Below, in pieces: positions 44,893-53,738 of a stretch of DNA of 64,000 bases (within the stretch, counting starts at the first letter, position 1; every line of letters starts with the position of its first letter). Under the pieces are notes generated by a model, which was given only the letters and a program-made list of their open reading frames with translations, ran no database searches and was not told the origin of the DNA. This DNA is from Dyadobacter pollutisoli (GTDB lineage: Bacteria; Bacteroidota; Bacteroidia; Cytophagales; Spirosomataceae). Location of the stretch: positions 5,334,501-5,398,500 of the forward strand of contig NZ_CP112998.1 in NCBI RefSeq assembly GCF_026625565.1, given 5' to 3'. The translations under genes were made by a program, and so were the position numbers.

Positions 44893-46851
44893 ATGAAAAA
44901 AATTGCTCACATAGCATTTGCTCTTTTGGCAACGCTCACGATGCTGAAAGCACAGGAGTCTCCGAAAGAAGAAGATTTTTACAAGATCATCACTCCGCCG
45001 ATCCCGGAAGGAATTATACTGGAAGTGGGTGGATTGACTACCCTGCCAAATGGTTCCCTCGCTATTTCTACACGCCGCGGAGAGGTTTGGATCGTCGATA
45101 ACCCTACCAGCCGTACGCCTTATTTCAGAAAGTTCGCGACAGGCTTGCACGAGATCCTGGGCCTCGCTTACAAGGAAGGTGCATTGTATTGCGCACAACG
45201 CGGAGAGCTTACCAAGCTGGTCGACAAGAATGGCGACGGTAAAGCAGATGTTTACGAGACTGTATACGCTTGGCCATTGTCAGGACATTACCACGAGTAT
45301 TCTTTCGGTCCTAAACTGGCACCGGACGGAAGCTTTTTTGTCAGTGGTAACGTAGCTTTTGGTGATGAAGAATGGTGGAGAGGCGAAAGCCGTGTACCAG
45401 GCCGTGGCTGGATTTTCCACATTACCAATGACGGAAAGTACGAACCATACGCAACGGGAGTTCGCTCCCCGGCTGGCATCAGCATGCTGAATGGCGAGCT
45501 GTTTTACACGGACAACCAAGGTGACTGGATGGGTACAGGTGGTATTTTCCAGGTTAAAAAAGGAGGTTTTATGGGCCACCCGGCTGGTTTGAAATGGGCA
45601 GGGCTTCCAAACTCTCCTGTTAAGCTGACTGAAAAACAATTCTTCGCTGAGCGTGATAACCGCCAGCACAAAGACGCACAAGGTCGGGCGATCAAGCCAG
45701 AAAACACTGGTAATGAGGCCCCGCAGTTCTTGTATCAGCTAAAAGAAAAGTACGATATGGTACAATTGCCAGCTGTTTGGCTCCCATATGGTGTTCACGG
45801 AGTATCTACTTCTGAGCTGATCATGGATAATACAAAAGGCGATTTCGGACCATTTACAGGGCAGGTTTTCGTAGGAGACCAGGGACAAAGCAACATTATG
45901 CGTGTGGTTTTGGAAAAAGTAAAGGGTGAATACCAGGGAGCCAGCATTGGTTTCCGTAGCGGTTTCCAGTCCGGAGTATTGCGTATGGCGTTTGACAAAG
46001 ACGGTTCCATGTTCGTAGGTGAGACTAACCGCGGATGGGGATCGGCCGGAGATGCCAACCAGGGCTTGCAGCGTTTGGTATGGAATGGTAAAATGCCTTT
46101 CGAAATGTACACCGTGAAAGCACAGCCTGACGGTTTCGAAATTGAATTCACCATGCCTGTTGACCGTAAATCTGCCGAGGATCTGGATTCTTACAAAGTA
46201 AGCAGCTACCTCTACAAGCATTATCCTGTATATGGAAGTCCTCCGATCAATACCGAAGAGGTAAAAATAACGGGCGTGAAAGTTTCTGACGACAATAAAA
46301 AAGTGCGCATCGTATTGGATAACATGCGTCAGTATTATGTGCACAAGATCCAGCTGGAGGGCGTTCGCGCTGCTACTAACAGCTGGTCACTGGTTCACAC
46401 GGATGCTTACTATACATTGAACAATATTCCTGACGGCGAAAAACTGAAAGTTTCGGAATTGAAAACCACGCGTTCAGGCTCGACTAGCTCTGCAAGTGCT
46501 TCTGCTTCGACAACCAAAGCTGTTGAAAAAGAGCACGTATCTCCGGATGGAAAAGGTAAACCAGCGGCTGCCAAAGCTGGCATTACGAAAGCACCAACCT
46601 TCGACGAGATCAAACCTCTTTTACAGAAAAACACCTGTCTGGCCTGCCATGCTGCTGACAAAAAAGTAGTTGGGCCGAGCTATGCGGACGTTGCTAAACG
46701 TAAGTATACCAACGAGCAAATCGTGAACCTGATCTACAATCCTAAGCCTGAAAACTGGCCGGATTACGCGACTCCAATGGCACCGATGCCTCAGGTTCCT
46801 AAGGTAGATGCAGTTAAAATTGCTGCATGGATCAATTCATTAGGCAAATAA
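44893..46851 (+). CDS. Secreted beta-propeller dehydrogenase-like protein with C-terminal cytochrome c
   Basis: 652 aa from the ATG at 44893 (signal peptide to MLKAQ); the frame is open upstream into the previous gene but that part is not needed. The N-terminal 500 residues form a sorbosone-dehydrogenase/PQQ-type propeller (LTTLPNGSLAISTRRGEVWI; GVRSPAGISMLNGELFYTDN; VFVGDQGQSNIMRVV). A Ser/Ala/Lys linker leads to a monoheme cytochrome c with CLACH at 582-586 and an axial Met candidate in TPMAPMPQ. Expected to oxidise a sugar-like substrate and pass electrons to its heme. Neighbouring DUF1080 proteins would act on keto-glycoside products (inference). Confidence 0.88.
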   Translation: MKKIAHIAFALLATLTMLKAQESPKEEDFYKIITPPIPEGIILEVGGLTTLPNGSLAISTRRGEVWIVDNPTSRTPYFRKFATGLHEILGLAYKEGALYCAQRGELTKLVDKNGDGKADVYETVYAWPLSGHYHEYSFGPKLAPDGSFFVSGNVAFGDEEWWRGESRVPGRGWIFHITNDGKYEPYATGVRSPAGISMLNGELFYTDNQGDWMGTGGIFQVKKGGFMGHPAGLKWAGLPNSPVKLTEKQFFAERDNRQHKDAQGRAIKPENTGNEAPQFLYQLKEKYDMVQLPAVWLPYGVHGVSTSELIMDNTKGDFGPFTGQVFVGDQGQSNIMRVVLEKVKGEYQGASIGFRSGFQSGVLRMAFDKDGSMFVGETNRGWGSAGDANQGLQRLVWNGKMPFEMYTVKAQPDGFEIEFTMPVDRKSAEDLDSYKVSSYLYKHYPVYGSPPINTEEVKITGVKVSDDNKKVRIVLDNMRQYYVHKIQLEGVRAATNSWSLVHTDAYYTLNNIPDGEKLKVSELKTTRSGSTSSASASASTTKAVEKEHVSPDGKGKPAAAKAGITKAPTFDEIKPLLQKNTCLACHAADKKVVGPSYADVAKRKYTNEQIVNLIYNPKPENWPDYATPMAPMPQVPKVDAVKIAAWINSLGK

Positions 46852-46895
46852 TTCCCGCTTGCCGGTAACCGCCGGTTTTGAGAAGATTAAATTAA

Positions 46896-46933
46896 TAAAA
46901 AGGCTGTCTCAGCAAAAGAGACAGCCTTTTTTT
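46896..46933 (+). terminator. Rho-independent terminator
   Basis: AAGGCTGTCTC and GAGACAGCCTT form an 11-bp stem with a seven-nt loop, with a T7 run after it, 45 nt past the stop of the cytochrome gene. Confidence 0.92.
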
Positions 46934-46964
46934 GGTTTTTACACCACATACCAACATTGACTTT

Positions 46965-47063
46965 AATGCATTATATTCACATCACGAATCGGACAAATAT
47001 CTCTCAATTGCACCATTAGTGATTGAAAATGCGTTAGTTAGTATCAATACATCAATGCATTAT
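46965..47063 (+). repeat. Pair of AATGCATTAT direct repeats upstream of the kinase gene
   Basis: The 10-mer AATGCATTAT occurs at 46965-46974 and again at 47054-47063, where it overlaps the ATG of the histidine kinase (47062). It contains the palindrome ATGCAT. A regulatory role is only a possibility. Confidence 0.5.
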
Positions 47064-49587
47064 GTCAGCTTTACGCGACCTGTTTTTATTTAAGTCTGTC
47101 AAGGGAAAAGTCCTGCTGGGCTTCTTCATCGCTTCGTTGGCACTTGGGGCATCCTGGATGATCACCCGGCTTGCTTTTACGAATATGCTGAATAAGCTGG
47201 AAGTACTCTCCACGCCGAATGACAAGCTCAGGCTCGTTAATAAAATCTTCAAAAACATTCTGCAGCTCGATCATTTACAGAATGCCGGAACATTGAAAGG
47301 CGAAGAAAAAGACGACCAGGTACTAGCTCAGTCCGCAGAGTTGATAGCCACACTCGACTCCCTGAGTGCTATGAGTTATGGTGACCCAATGCAAATGATT
47401 CGTATCGACTCCATGAAGCAGTTGCTGAAACAACGCGAAAAGATTTACGGAAGCTATGTCAAAGTGCGCTCCAAACTGGTCAATAACAAGGATTTAGAAG
47501 ATGAAGTTAAAGAAATCTCCGGCCTGATCACCACCAAGTTAAAGCCGGACAGCACGGTGGTCAAAACTGAAAAGAGAACGACTACTACCACCGTTTACAC
47601 CGAGCTTCCTGATACTGCCCAAAAAGCAGCAGAGAAGAAAGGCTTTTTCAACAGGGTGTTTGGCGGAGGCTCAAAGAAAAACAAAAAGGCCCCATTGCCT
47701 GAACCTGCTAAGGTAGTGCAAAAGCAGGAGGTGAATATACAGGTCGATACGATCACCGTTGCGCAGGAAGACAGCACCATTGAACGGGTCGGCGAGGCGG
47801 TACATGCCATTGAGAAATCACAAAAAATAAGGACGACTAGTTTCATAGATCGCGAACAGGAGCTAGCATCAGCAGGCAATTCACTGGTACAGCAACTGTT
47901 GGACGTGATGCAGAAGGTAGAAAGAGAGGTTCTGAGAGAGTCTAACAAAGAAAGTTCTCTTACTAAAAACATTGTTGCGAAAAGCATCAACGGACTTGAA
48001 TGGGTTATGCTAGGGTTCTTTTTCGTGATAGCCCTCTTGTCCTATCTCATATTCGCAGACATTACTAAAAGCAATGAATACCGCAGTCAACTTGAAGAAG
48101 CCAAAGAGGAAGCTGAGTATCATAGTATGGCCAAACAGCGGTTTCTGTCCAACATGAGCCACGAGATCAGGACACCGCTGCAATCGATCATTGGCTATAC
48201 GGAGGCATTGAAAAAAGATGAAAAGCCGCGAAAGCAAGACCTTGAAACACTACATTCCGCCTCGGAACACTTGCTATACCTTGTAAACGAGGTACTGGAT
48301 TACAGCCGGATCATTTCCGATCGCTTTACATTTGAAAACCGTGTCTTTGCAATTAGTCCGCTGCTGAATGAAGTAATTCAGGTGTTACGCCCCACTGCAC
48401 TTTCAAAAGGGCTGATATTGCGCCTGGAAAATTCATTATCTCCCAATTTGTATCTCAATGGTGATCCTTTCAGGCTGCGGCAAATTCTCTATAATCTGCT
48501 GACCAATGCTATTAAATTCACCGAAACGGGGGAAGTTGTGCTCAAAGCAAGTGGTATCGAGGCCGGCAGCCAGGTTAACACGGAGTTTCAGGTTTCGGAC
48601 ACCGGTATTGGTCTTTCAAAAGAGCAGATGCAGCGTGTTTTTAATCAGTTTGAGCAGGCCGACCCTTCTATCTCGCGCCGGTATGGTGGTACTGGTCTGG
48701 GACTCAGCATTGTAAAAGCATTGGTCGAAGGCTTGGCCGGTACTGTCAATGTAAAAAGTACGCCGGGTCAAGGCACGACTTTTTTTGTGCACGCCAGCAT
48801 GAGAAAAGCTGAAACACTGGAAATGACAGAAGAAACACCAGAAAAGAATTATAACATCACCGGAAAGGTCTGGCTGGTTGATGATGATGCTTTTATATTG
48901 AAATGGTGCTCATCCGTTCTCGAATTGAACGGCATTCCACACACTTCGTTCTCCTCGGCCGAGGAGGTATTAAACAGGCCTTGGGATAATCAGGTAAAAT
49001 TTGTCCTGACCGACATGCGAATGTCAGGTATGAATGGCGCTGAACTGTGCAAGCGGCTTCGCAGGTCCACTCCCGAGGATGTCAAATTCTTCGTATTGAC
49101 CGCCCAGGCACTACCCGAAGAGCGGGAAAACCTGCTCAGCCTTGGTTTTGACGGCTATCTGATGAAACCGTTCCACTCGACTGAGTTACTGGAATTGCTC
49201 GAAAATTATTCGCCCTCAGAGCCGCAAAAGCCGATAGAACGTACCGAGTTTGACTTCTCCATGCTGAATGAAATGACATTCGGGGACGAGGGAATGATCA
49301 GGGAGATCCTTGACCAGTTTGTCAAAGATTCGCGCAATGATATCGAAGCTTTGCACATTAACATTGAAACCCGGGAGTTGGAAAAAGTGCAGGAAATCAT
49401 GCACAGAATGGCCGGGAGAACCGGCCAGATAGGTGCCAGAGAACTTTCTGCACGGTTCCGTGCATTGGAGATCGCATTGCGTGAGGATTCCTCCCGGGTA
49501 TCTGTCGCCGAAATGAAAGACGTCGTGGCGAGCGCGGTGTCGGTCATCGAACAGGTTGGCGAACGAGCGCTTTCCTATTCGATGTGA
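47062..49587 (+). CDS. Hybrid sensor histidine kinase with receiver and HPt domains
   Basis: 841 aa inner-membrane phosphorelay protein. TM1 about 15-35, a ~275-residue sensor region with a Lys/Pro-rich segment (KKNKKAPLPEPAK), TM2 about 312-335, then HisKA with NMSHEIRTPLQS (His about 366), HATPase with LLTNAIKFTETG, DTGIGLS and GGTGLGLSIVKAL, a receiver domain (VWLVDDDAF; Asp about 650 in LTDMRMSG; Lys in LMKPFHS) and an HPt with IMHRMAGRTGQIGA (His about 778). Signals may pass to the NtrC-type regulator encoded convergently. The sensed signal is unknown. Confidence 0.95.
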   Translation: MSALRDLFLFKSVKGKVLLGFFIASLALGASWMITRLAFTNMLNKLEVLSTPNDKLRLVNKIFKNILQLDHLQNAGTLKGEEKDDQVLAQSAELIATLDSLSAMSYGDPMQMIRIDSMKQLLKQREKIYGSYVKVRSKLVNNKDLEDEVKEISGLITTKLKPDSTVVKTEKRTTTTTVYTELPDTAQKAAEKKGFFNRVFGGGSKKNKKAPLPEPAKVVQKQEVNIQVDTITVAQEDSTIERVGEAVHAIEKSQKIRTTSFIDREQELASAGNSLVQQLLDVMQKVEREVLRESNKESSLTKNIVAKSINGLEWVMLGFFFVIALLSYLIFADITKSNEYRSQLEEAKEEAEYHSMAKQRFLSNMSHEIRTPLQSIIGYTEALKKDEKPRKQDLETLHSASEHLLYLVNEVLDYSRIISDRFTFENRVFAISPLLNEVIQVLRPTALSKGLILRLENSLSPNLYLNGDPFRLRQILYNLLTNAIKFTETGEVVLKASGIEAGSQVNTEFQVSDTGIGLSKEQMQRVFNQFEQADPSISRRYGGTGLGLSIVKALVEGLAGTVNVKSTPGQGTTFFVHASMRKAETLEMTEETPEKNYNITGKVWLVDDDAFILKWCSSVLELNGIPHTSFSSAEEVLNRPWDNQVKFVLTDMRMSGMNGAELCKRLRRSTPEDVKFFVLTAQALPEERENLLSLGFDGYLMKPFHSTELLELLENYSPSEPQKPIERTEFDFSMLNEMTFGDEGMIREILDQFVKDSRNDIEALHINIETRELEKVQEIMHRMAGRTGQIGARELSARFRALEIALREDSSRVSVAEMKDVVASAVSVIEQVGERALSYSM

Positions 49588-50948
49588 TACTTTTCAATTT
49601 TATAATAAAGTGTCTTTCTGTCGATATTAAGCAGTTTTGCGGCTTTGCTTTTATTATAGCGTACTTCCTGCAATACCCTTTCGATCATTTCTTTTTCGTG
49701 CGTTTCCTGTAAAGCTTTCAGGTCCGAACCTGCTGCCGGCTTCTGCTGATCTTCCATGGCGGTGATCATTTCAGCCGGGAGGGCGCTCAATGTAGCTACC
49801 TCCTCTTTCGAAAGCAGTACCAGTCTCTTGATCACATTGTTCAATTCACGAAGGTTACCCGGCCAGTCGTATTTTTGGAATACGTCCATTACTTCTTTGG
49901 AGAGCTCACGGACATTCCTTCCCAGTTCCTGATTTGCTTTGTCCACAAAATGTTGAATAAAAATGCCCAGATCTTCCCCTCTTTTGCGAAGTGGAGGCAC
50001 CTCTATTTTAAATTCATTCAACCTGTGATATAAATCTTCTCTGAAATCACCATTGGCAGCGCTGGTCATCAGATCCTCATTGGTAGCGGCGATCAGGCGG
50101 ACATCCACCTTCACTTGCTGGGTTGCTCCGATAGGGACGATAATCCTTTCCTGCAATGCACGCAGCAGCTTGATTTGTACGTCATAGCCTAAATTCCCGA
50201 TCTCGTCGAGAAACAATGTACCTCCGTCAGCAGCTTCAAACTGACCCATTTTATCCTGCAAGGCACCTGTGAATGCTCCTTTTTTGTGGCCAAAAAGCTC
50301 ACTGGCAGCGAGGTCTTTGGATAGCGAACCACAGTCAATCGCGACGAACGGTCCCTTACCACGTTTACTCAGTTTATGGATGGATTTGGCTACATGCTCT
50401 TTACCTGTACCACTTTCGCCCTGAATGATAACGGACATATCCGTAGGCGACACCAGCCTCACATATTCATAAAGCTGCTTGGAAATTTTGCTTTTCCCTT
50501 CAATATATTCTAATCCAGATCTTTCGGTCTTCACTGCCGCTTTCGCTTTGGGTACCGCTTTTACACCAGTCACTTCGCCTTTATTCAGCGCTTCTCCCAG
50601 TACCATCAATAGCTCTTCGGGATTAACGGGCTTCGTAATGTAGTCAAACGCGCCTATTTGCATGGCCGTTACAGCTGTTCTCACATCATGAAAACTCGTC
50701 ATGATAAAAGCAGCTGTGCGGTTTCCTTCACTCCTCAACGCTTTCAGAAAATCGACCGAATTCCCGTCGGGCAGTCTGTAATCCAGCATCAGCACTTCAT
50801 ACGGGCCATCTTCGTCGCCATTTGCGATGGCTTCGCGGGCTTCTTTAATATTTGAGCAAACCTTAACCTGGTGACCATGCTTACCAAGAAAATTACTAAG
50901 CAGTTTCGAAAATGTAGTATCGTCTTCTACGAGGAGCAGGTGAGCCAT
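49575..50948 (-). CDS. NtrC-family sigma-54-dependent response regulator
   Basis: 457 aa. Receiver domain 1-120 with phosphoacceptor Asp in LMLDYRLPDG (about 56) and Lys in YITKPVNP; AAA+ sigma-54 activator domain with Walker A GESGTGKEH, the sigma-54-contacting loop KKGAFTGALQ, Walker B GTLFLDEIGN and R-fingers; Fis-type HTH at the end (NKSKAAKLLNIDRKTLYYKI). It activates sigma-54 promoters on phosphorylation. Its stop lies inside the kinase gene (13-nt convergent overlap 49575-49587), suggesting the pair has long evolved together as partners. Confidence 0.95.
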   Translation of the reverse strand: MAHLLLVEDDTTFSKLLSNFLGKHGHQVKVCSNIKEAREAIANGDEDGPYEVLMLDYRLPDGNSVDFLKALRSEGNRTAAFIMTSFHDVRTAVTAMQIGAFDYITKPVNPEELLMVLGEALNKGEVTGVKAVPKAKAAVKTERSGLEYIEGKSKISKQLYEYVRLVSPTDMSVIIQGESGTGKEHVAKSIHKLSKRGKGPFVAIDCGSLSKDLAASELFGHKKGAFTGALQDKMGQFEAADGGTLFLDEIGNLGYDVQIKLLRALQERIIVPIGATQQVKVDVRLIAATNEDLMTSAANGDFREDLYHRLNEFKIEVPPLRKRGEDLGIFIQHFVDKANQELGRNVRELSKEVMDVFQKYDWPGNLRELNNVIKRLVLLSKEEVATLSALPAEMITAMEDQQKPAAGSDLKALQETHEKEMIERVLQEVRYNKSKAAKLLNIDRKTLYYKIEKYHIE

Positions 50949-51020
50949 AGGGTTTCAAAAATTTCAAAATAAATACTAACTAACGAGCAGGTAAAATGTA
51001 AAATTATAAAAACAAACGCC

Positions 51021-51046
51021 AAAAGCCGGAGAAATCTCCGGCTTTT
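51021..51046. terminator. Rho-independent terminator
   Basis: Symmetric AAAAGCCGGAGA / TCTCCGGCTTTT hairpin with a two-nt centre, downstream of the minus-strand gene at 51083; A- and T-runs on both sides allow either direction. Confidence 0.88.
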
Positions 51047-51082
51047 CCTGTCAAGGCCCTTAAAATGCATCAGCAGAGAATT

Positions 51083-51388
51083 TTAATCAATTTTCTTGCC
51101 GTATTTATCTAGATTGACAACTGCCGTTTCGGCTTCCTTTTTGATATTGATCTCGTAATATTGTGAATTATCGTCTCTCGTAACCAGGTAAGCGCTGGTG
51201 ATTTTCCAGTCTGCATACATATTTCCGGCCATCGTGGCTTTAACCGCTTCCGGCAAATCTTCAGGACGTACTGAAACTTTTCCCTGCACAGCGTTGATTG
51301 AATGAGGAACTCCGGATAATGACATTTCGCTTCCGGCAGCGTATCCGCTGAGTGCGGTCAGACAGAAAATAACAATGAGGTATCGCAT
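51083..51388 (-). CDS. Small secreted PepSY-like protein
   Basis: 101 aa from the ATG at 51388 (an upstream open stretch has no good start). Signal peptide RYLIVIFCLTALSGYAAG. The mature domain reads LPEAVKATMAGNMYADWKIT and TRDDNSQYYEINIKK...AVVNLDKYGKK, the PepSY-like (DUF2874/BLIP-like) pattern of strand-helix-strand. These periplasmic domains are thought to bind or inhibit other exported proteins; the target here is unknown. Confidence 0.8.
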   Translation of the reverse strand: MRYLIVIFCLTALSGYAAGSEMSLSGVPHSINAVQGKVSVRPEDLPEAVKATMAGNMYADWKITSAYLVTRDDNSQYYEINIKKEAETAVVNLDKYGKKID

Positions 51389-51650
51389 GGTTTGGCAAGC
51401 AGTTTTTCTTGAATAGTAACATATGGGGATACGATTTTCATACCACCAAATATCGTTCACAATAAAGGGTGATTATCAGTGATAAACAAATTTGAAAGCG
51501 CCAATCCTTAAAAAACATCATGAGGTCGGTTCCCACATCTTGTAGAAATAAACAGCAACCACACAAAATTTTACCAATGAAAATGTCTCCATCGCATTAG
51601 ACTATCCATGTAACTAAAAAAAATTCAAAATTATTTTTTGGGAAACTTCT

Positions 51651-51679
51651 TTTGTTAAGAACATATTCGCTTATATTTG
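51651..51679 (+). promoter_or_regulatory. Bacteroidetes-type promoter for the ferritin-like genes
   Basis: TTTG at 51651-51654 and TATATTTG at 51672-51679 with 17 nt between, matching the Bacteroidetes primary sigma consensus (TTTG / TAnnTTTG). A start site near 51686 would leave a leader of about 300 nt before the ATG at 51987. Confidence 0.75.
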
Positions 51680-51824
51680 CGTAGTAATTATTAATAACCG
51701 ATTTGTAGAATTTTAACTACACACCCAACAATACGATAGCGCTATACATTCATTAAAATATATATTTGCTCCGGCATTTTTACTCAACGTTACTATTTTC
51801 CCATCGGTTAGTCTGAAAGCACTG

Positions 51825-51848
51825 AGAGTCTAGCAATAGGCTCTTTTT
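51825..51848 (+). terminator. Attenuator-like hairpin in the leader
   Basis: AGAGTCTA-GCAA-TAGGCTCT (one G-T pair) followed by TTTT lies inside the predicted transcribed leader, about 140 nt before the first gene. This arrangement could control read-through. Confidence 0.5.
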
Positions 51849-51986
51849 GTTTAATAATACCTCCCACAATCCCATTACGCCTCCTTCTCTTTTTTCCATT
51901 CATTTGATCTAAAGCAAAAACAAGGTCGTAGGTCTCTCAAAAGTCTTTTCGACGAACGAAAGGAACCTCAGTAACCTTTTATTGCT

Positions 51987-52709
51987 ATGAACAAAATAAT
52001 GAAATCAAAAAACTCCGGAAAGGAAGAAGGGGAAATCACGTCAGTAGTGAACAGACGTTTGTTTTTACGCTCTGCCGGACTAGCCACTTCATTGGGTACT
52101 ATTGTGTTGGGTGCGGCGTGCAGTGATGACGATCCTGATCCAATGATTCCCGGAACAGGTGACGCAGTAGATCTTGGCTCAGGTGATATTGGTGTATTAA
52201 ACTATGCATACGCTCTTGAACAATTAGAAGCAGCATTCTACACACAAGTCGTTGCAACGCCTTACACAGGCATTACCGACGCTGAAAAAGCAATTCTTAC
52301 AGACATTCGTGACCACGAAGTTGTTCACCGCGATTTTTTCAAAGCCGCGCTGGGCGATAAGGCGATCAAAGGACTTACTCCCAATTTCGCTGCCATTGAT
52401 TTTACAAAAAGAGACGCTGTACTTGGCGCTGCCAAATTATTTGAAGATACCGGAGTTGCTGCCTATAACGGTGCCGGTAAGTTGATCAAAGACCCTGGTT
52501 ACCTACTTCTTGCAGGTAAAATCGTATCCGTTGAAGCCCGTCACGCAGCTGTTATCCGCGATCTTATCAATCCAAAATCAGCTGATTTCGCTGGTGATGA
52601 CATTATCAACGGGGACGGATTTGACAAGGCGATTGCGCCCGCAGACATCCTTACAGCTGTAAAAGGTTACGTGAAGGATACCATCACAGGTGCGAACGTA
52701 GGTAAATAA
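51987..52709 (+). CDS. Ferritin-like domain lipoprotein with Tat-like signal
   Basis: 240 aa. Twin-arginine-type start (VNRRLFLRSAG) running into a lipobox-like LGAACSD, so probably exported folded and possibly lipidated. The four-helix ferritin-like domain (Ferritin_2 type) shows LNYAYALEQLEAAFYTQV, RDHEVVHRDFFKAAL, AAKLFEDTGVAAYNGA and VSVEARHAAVIRDL with Glu/His metal-ligand candidates. Iron or stress-related roles are suggested for the family; enzymology is unclear. It is 26 nt before a paralogue. Confidence 0.87.
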   Translation: MNKIMKSKNSGKEEGEITSVVNRRLFLRSAGLATSLGTIVLGAACSDDDPDPMIPGTGDAVDLGSGDIGVLNYAYALEQLEAAFYTQVVATPYTGITDAEKAILTDIRDHEVVHRDFFKAALGDKAIKGLTPNFAAIDFTKRDAVLGAAKLFEDTGVAAYNGAGKLIKDPGYLLLAGKIVSVEARHAAVIRDLINPKSADFAGDDIINGDGFDKAIAPADILTAVKGYVKDTITGANVGK

Positions 52710-52735
52710 TTTTCAACTTAATTTGATCAGAAACA

Positions 52736-53527
52736 ATGGATATTTTCAAAATAATAGATGAGTTTCAAAAAATCGACGGGGATGTAGCAGGTCGTCTTGA
52801 ATATGCTACGCGTCGCCATTTTATGAGCAAAATCGGAAGCAAGCTTGCTGCTGTTGCAGTTCCTACGGCCTTCGCTTCCATCGTGAACAAGGCATATGCA
52901 CAGTCGGCCAAAGCTATTGACGTACTTAACTATGCATTGACGCTGGAATACCTGGAAGACGAATTTTACAAAGCTGGTAATGCAGCTGCGGGCCTGATCC
53001 CGGCGTCTGATAAAGCGATTTTTACTCAGATCGGTAAGCACGAAACACAGCACGTTGCATTTCTTGTAAAGGCTTTGGGAGCCAAAGCGATTGCTAAACC
53101 CACATTTGATTTCAAATATGGCGGTGCATTTGGTGATGTATTCACCAACTACAAAACTTTTGTAACTGTTTCGAGCGCGTTGGAAGACACCGGTGTACGT
53201 GCCTACAAAGGTCAGGCTGGCGAACTACTGGCTGATCCGCAAATCCTTGAATATGCATTGCAGGTACACTCTGTTGAAGCACGGCACGCGGCAGTGGTTC
53301 GCAGGCTGGCCGCAACGGTTACCAGCAACCCTGCGATGAAAGGCTGGATTACCGGAAAAGAAGGAGCTGTTCCCGCGATCTACGTGGGTGAAGACAATAT
53401 GACCCAGGGTGGCAAGGATCTGAAAGGACTTGCATCCAAATCTGATGCTGCTATTACAGAGGCATTTGACGAGCCGTTAACGAAGGAAGCGGTTCTTGCG
53501 ATTGCAGGACCATTCATAACGAAATAA
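52736..53527 (+). CDS. Ferritin-like domain protein, Tat-exported paralogue
   Basis: 263 aa. An N-terminal stretch of about 25 residues precedes a Tat-like signal (TRRHFMSKIGSKLAAVAVPT to AYAQ), an unusual distance. The ferritin-like core parallels the neighbour: LNYALTLEYLEDEFYKAGN, GKHETQHVAFLVKAL, LEDTGVRAYKGQ, VHSVEARHAAVVRRL. The two probably form a tandem-duplicated pair that may work as heteromer (inference). A strong terminator follows. Confidence 0.87.
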   Translation: MDIFKIIDEFQKIDGDVAGRLEYATRRHFMSKIGSKLAAVAVPTAFASIVNKAYAQSAKAIDVLNYALTLEYLEDEFYKAGNAAAGLIPASDKAIFTQIGKHETQHVAFLVKALGAKAIAKPTFDFKYGGAFGDVFTNYKTFVTVSSALEDTGVRAYKGQAGELLADPQILEYALQVHSVEARHAAVVRRLAATVTSNPAMKGWITGKEGAVPAIYVGEDNMTQGGKDLKGLASKSDAAITEAFDEPLTKEAVLAIAGPFITK

Positions 53528-53610
53528 GTAAATTCTCCCCTGTGAACGTATACATACACTTTTTTGAGTGACAGTAATGTTCGAAGTGTTATGACACACT
53601 ATTCTTGACA

Positions 53611-53641
53611 AGAGGTTGCCGTACGGTAACCTCTTTTTTTG
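53611..53641 (+). terminator. Rho-independent terminator
   Basis: AAGAGGTTGCCG / CGGTAACCTCTT hairpin followed by T7, 84 nt after the second ferritin-like gene. Confidence 0.9.
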
Positions 53642-53693
53642 CTCAAAATGGTATGTAATTATCAAATTAGAATGATTCACAACATGGTTTATG

Positions 53694-53701
53694 TAAATTT
53701 G
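53694..53701 (+). promoter_or_regulatory. Possible -7 element for the sulfite dehydrogenase operon
   Basis: TAAATTTG fits TAnnTTTG and lies 38 nt before the ATG at 53739, after the preceding terminator. No clear TTTG is seen at the -33 distance, so this is tentative. Confidence 0.4.
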
Positions 53702-53738
53702 ATCGTTGAACAATCAGACCAATTTCCTGGACCTTCAT

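Larger units (their letters stand above)
51389..51986. promoter_or_regulatory. 598-bp intergenic region with the ferritin-operon leader
   Basis: Divergent region between the PepSY-like gene and the ferritin-like genes. It contains a strong promoter (51651-51679), an attenuator-like hairpin (51825-51848), a TAGCGCTA palindrome near 51737, and a pyrimidine-rich stretch before 51900. No ORF was found in it. Confidence 0.7.

Noticed and set aside
51389..51460. Sigma-54 promoter controlled by the NtrC-type regulator
   Set aside because: Looked for the GG-N10-GC pattern near the PepSY-like gene and found no convincing match.
51736..51768. Second possible promoter with TATATTTG at 51761-51768
   Set aside because: The -7 match is good but no TTTG or related element is found at the right distance upstream; the promoter at 51651-51679 is better.
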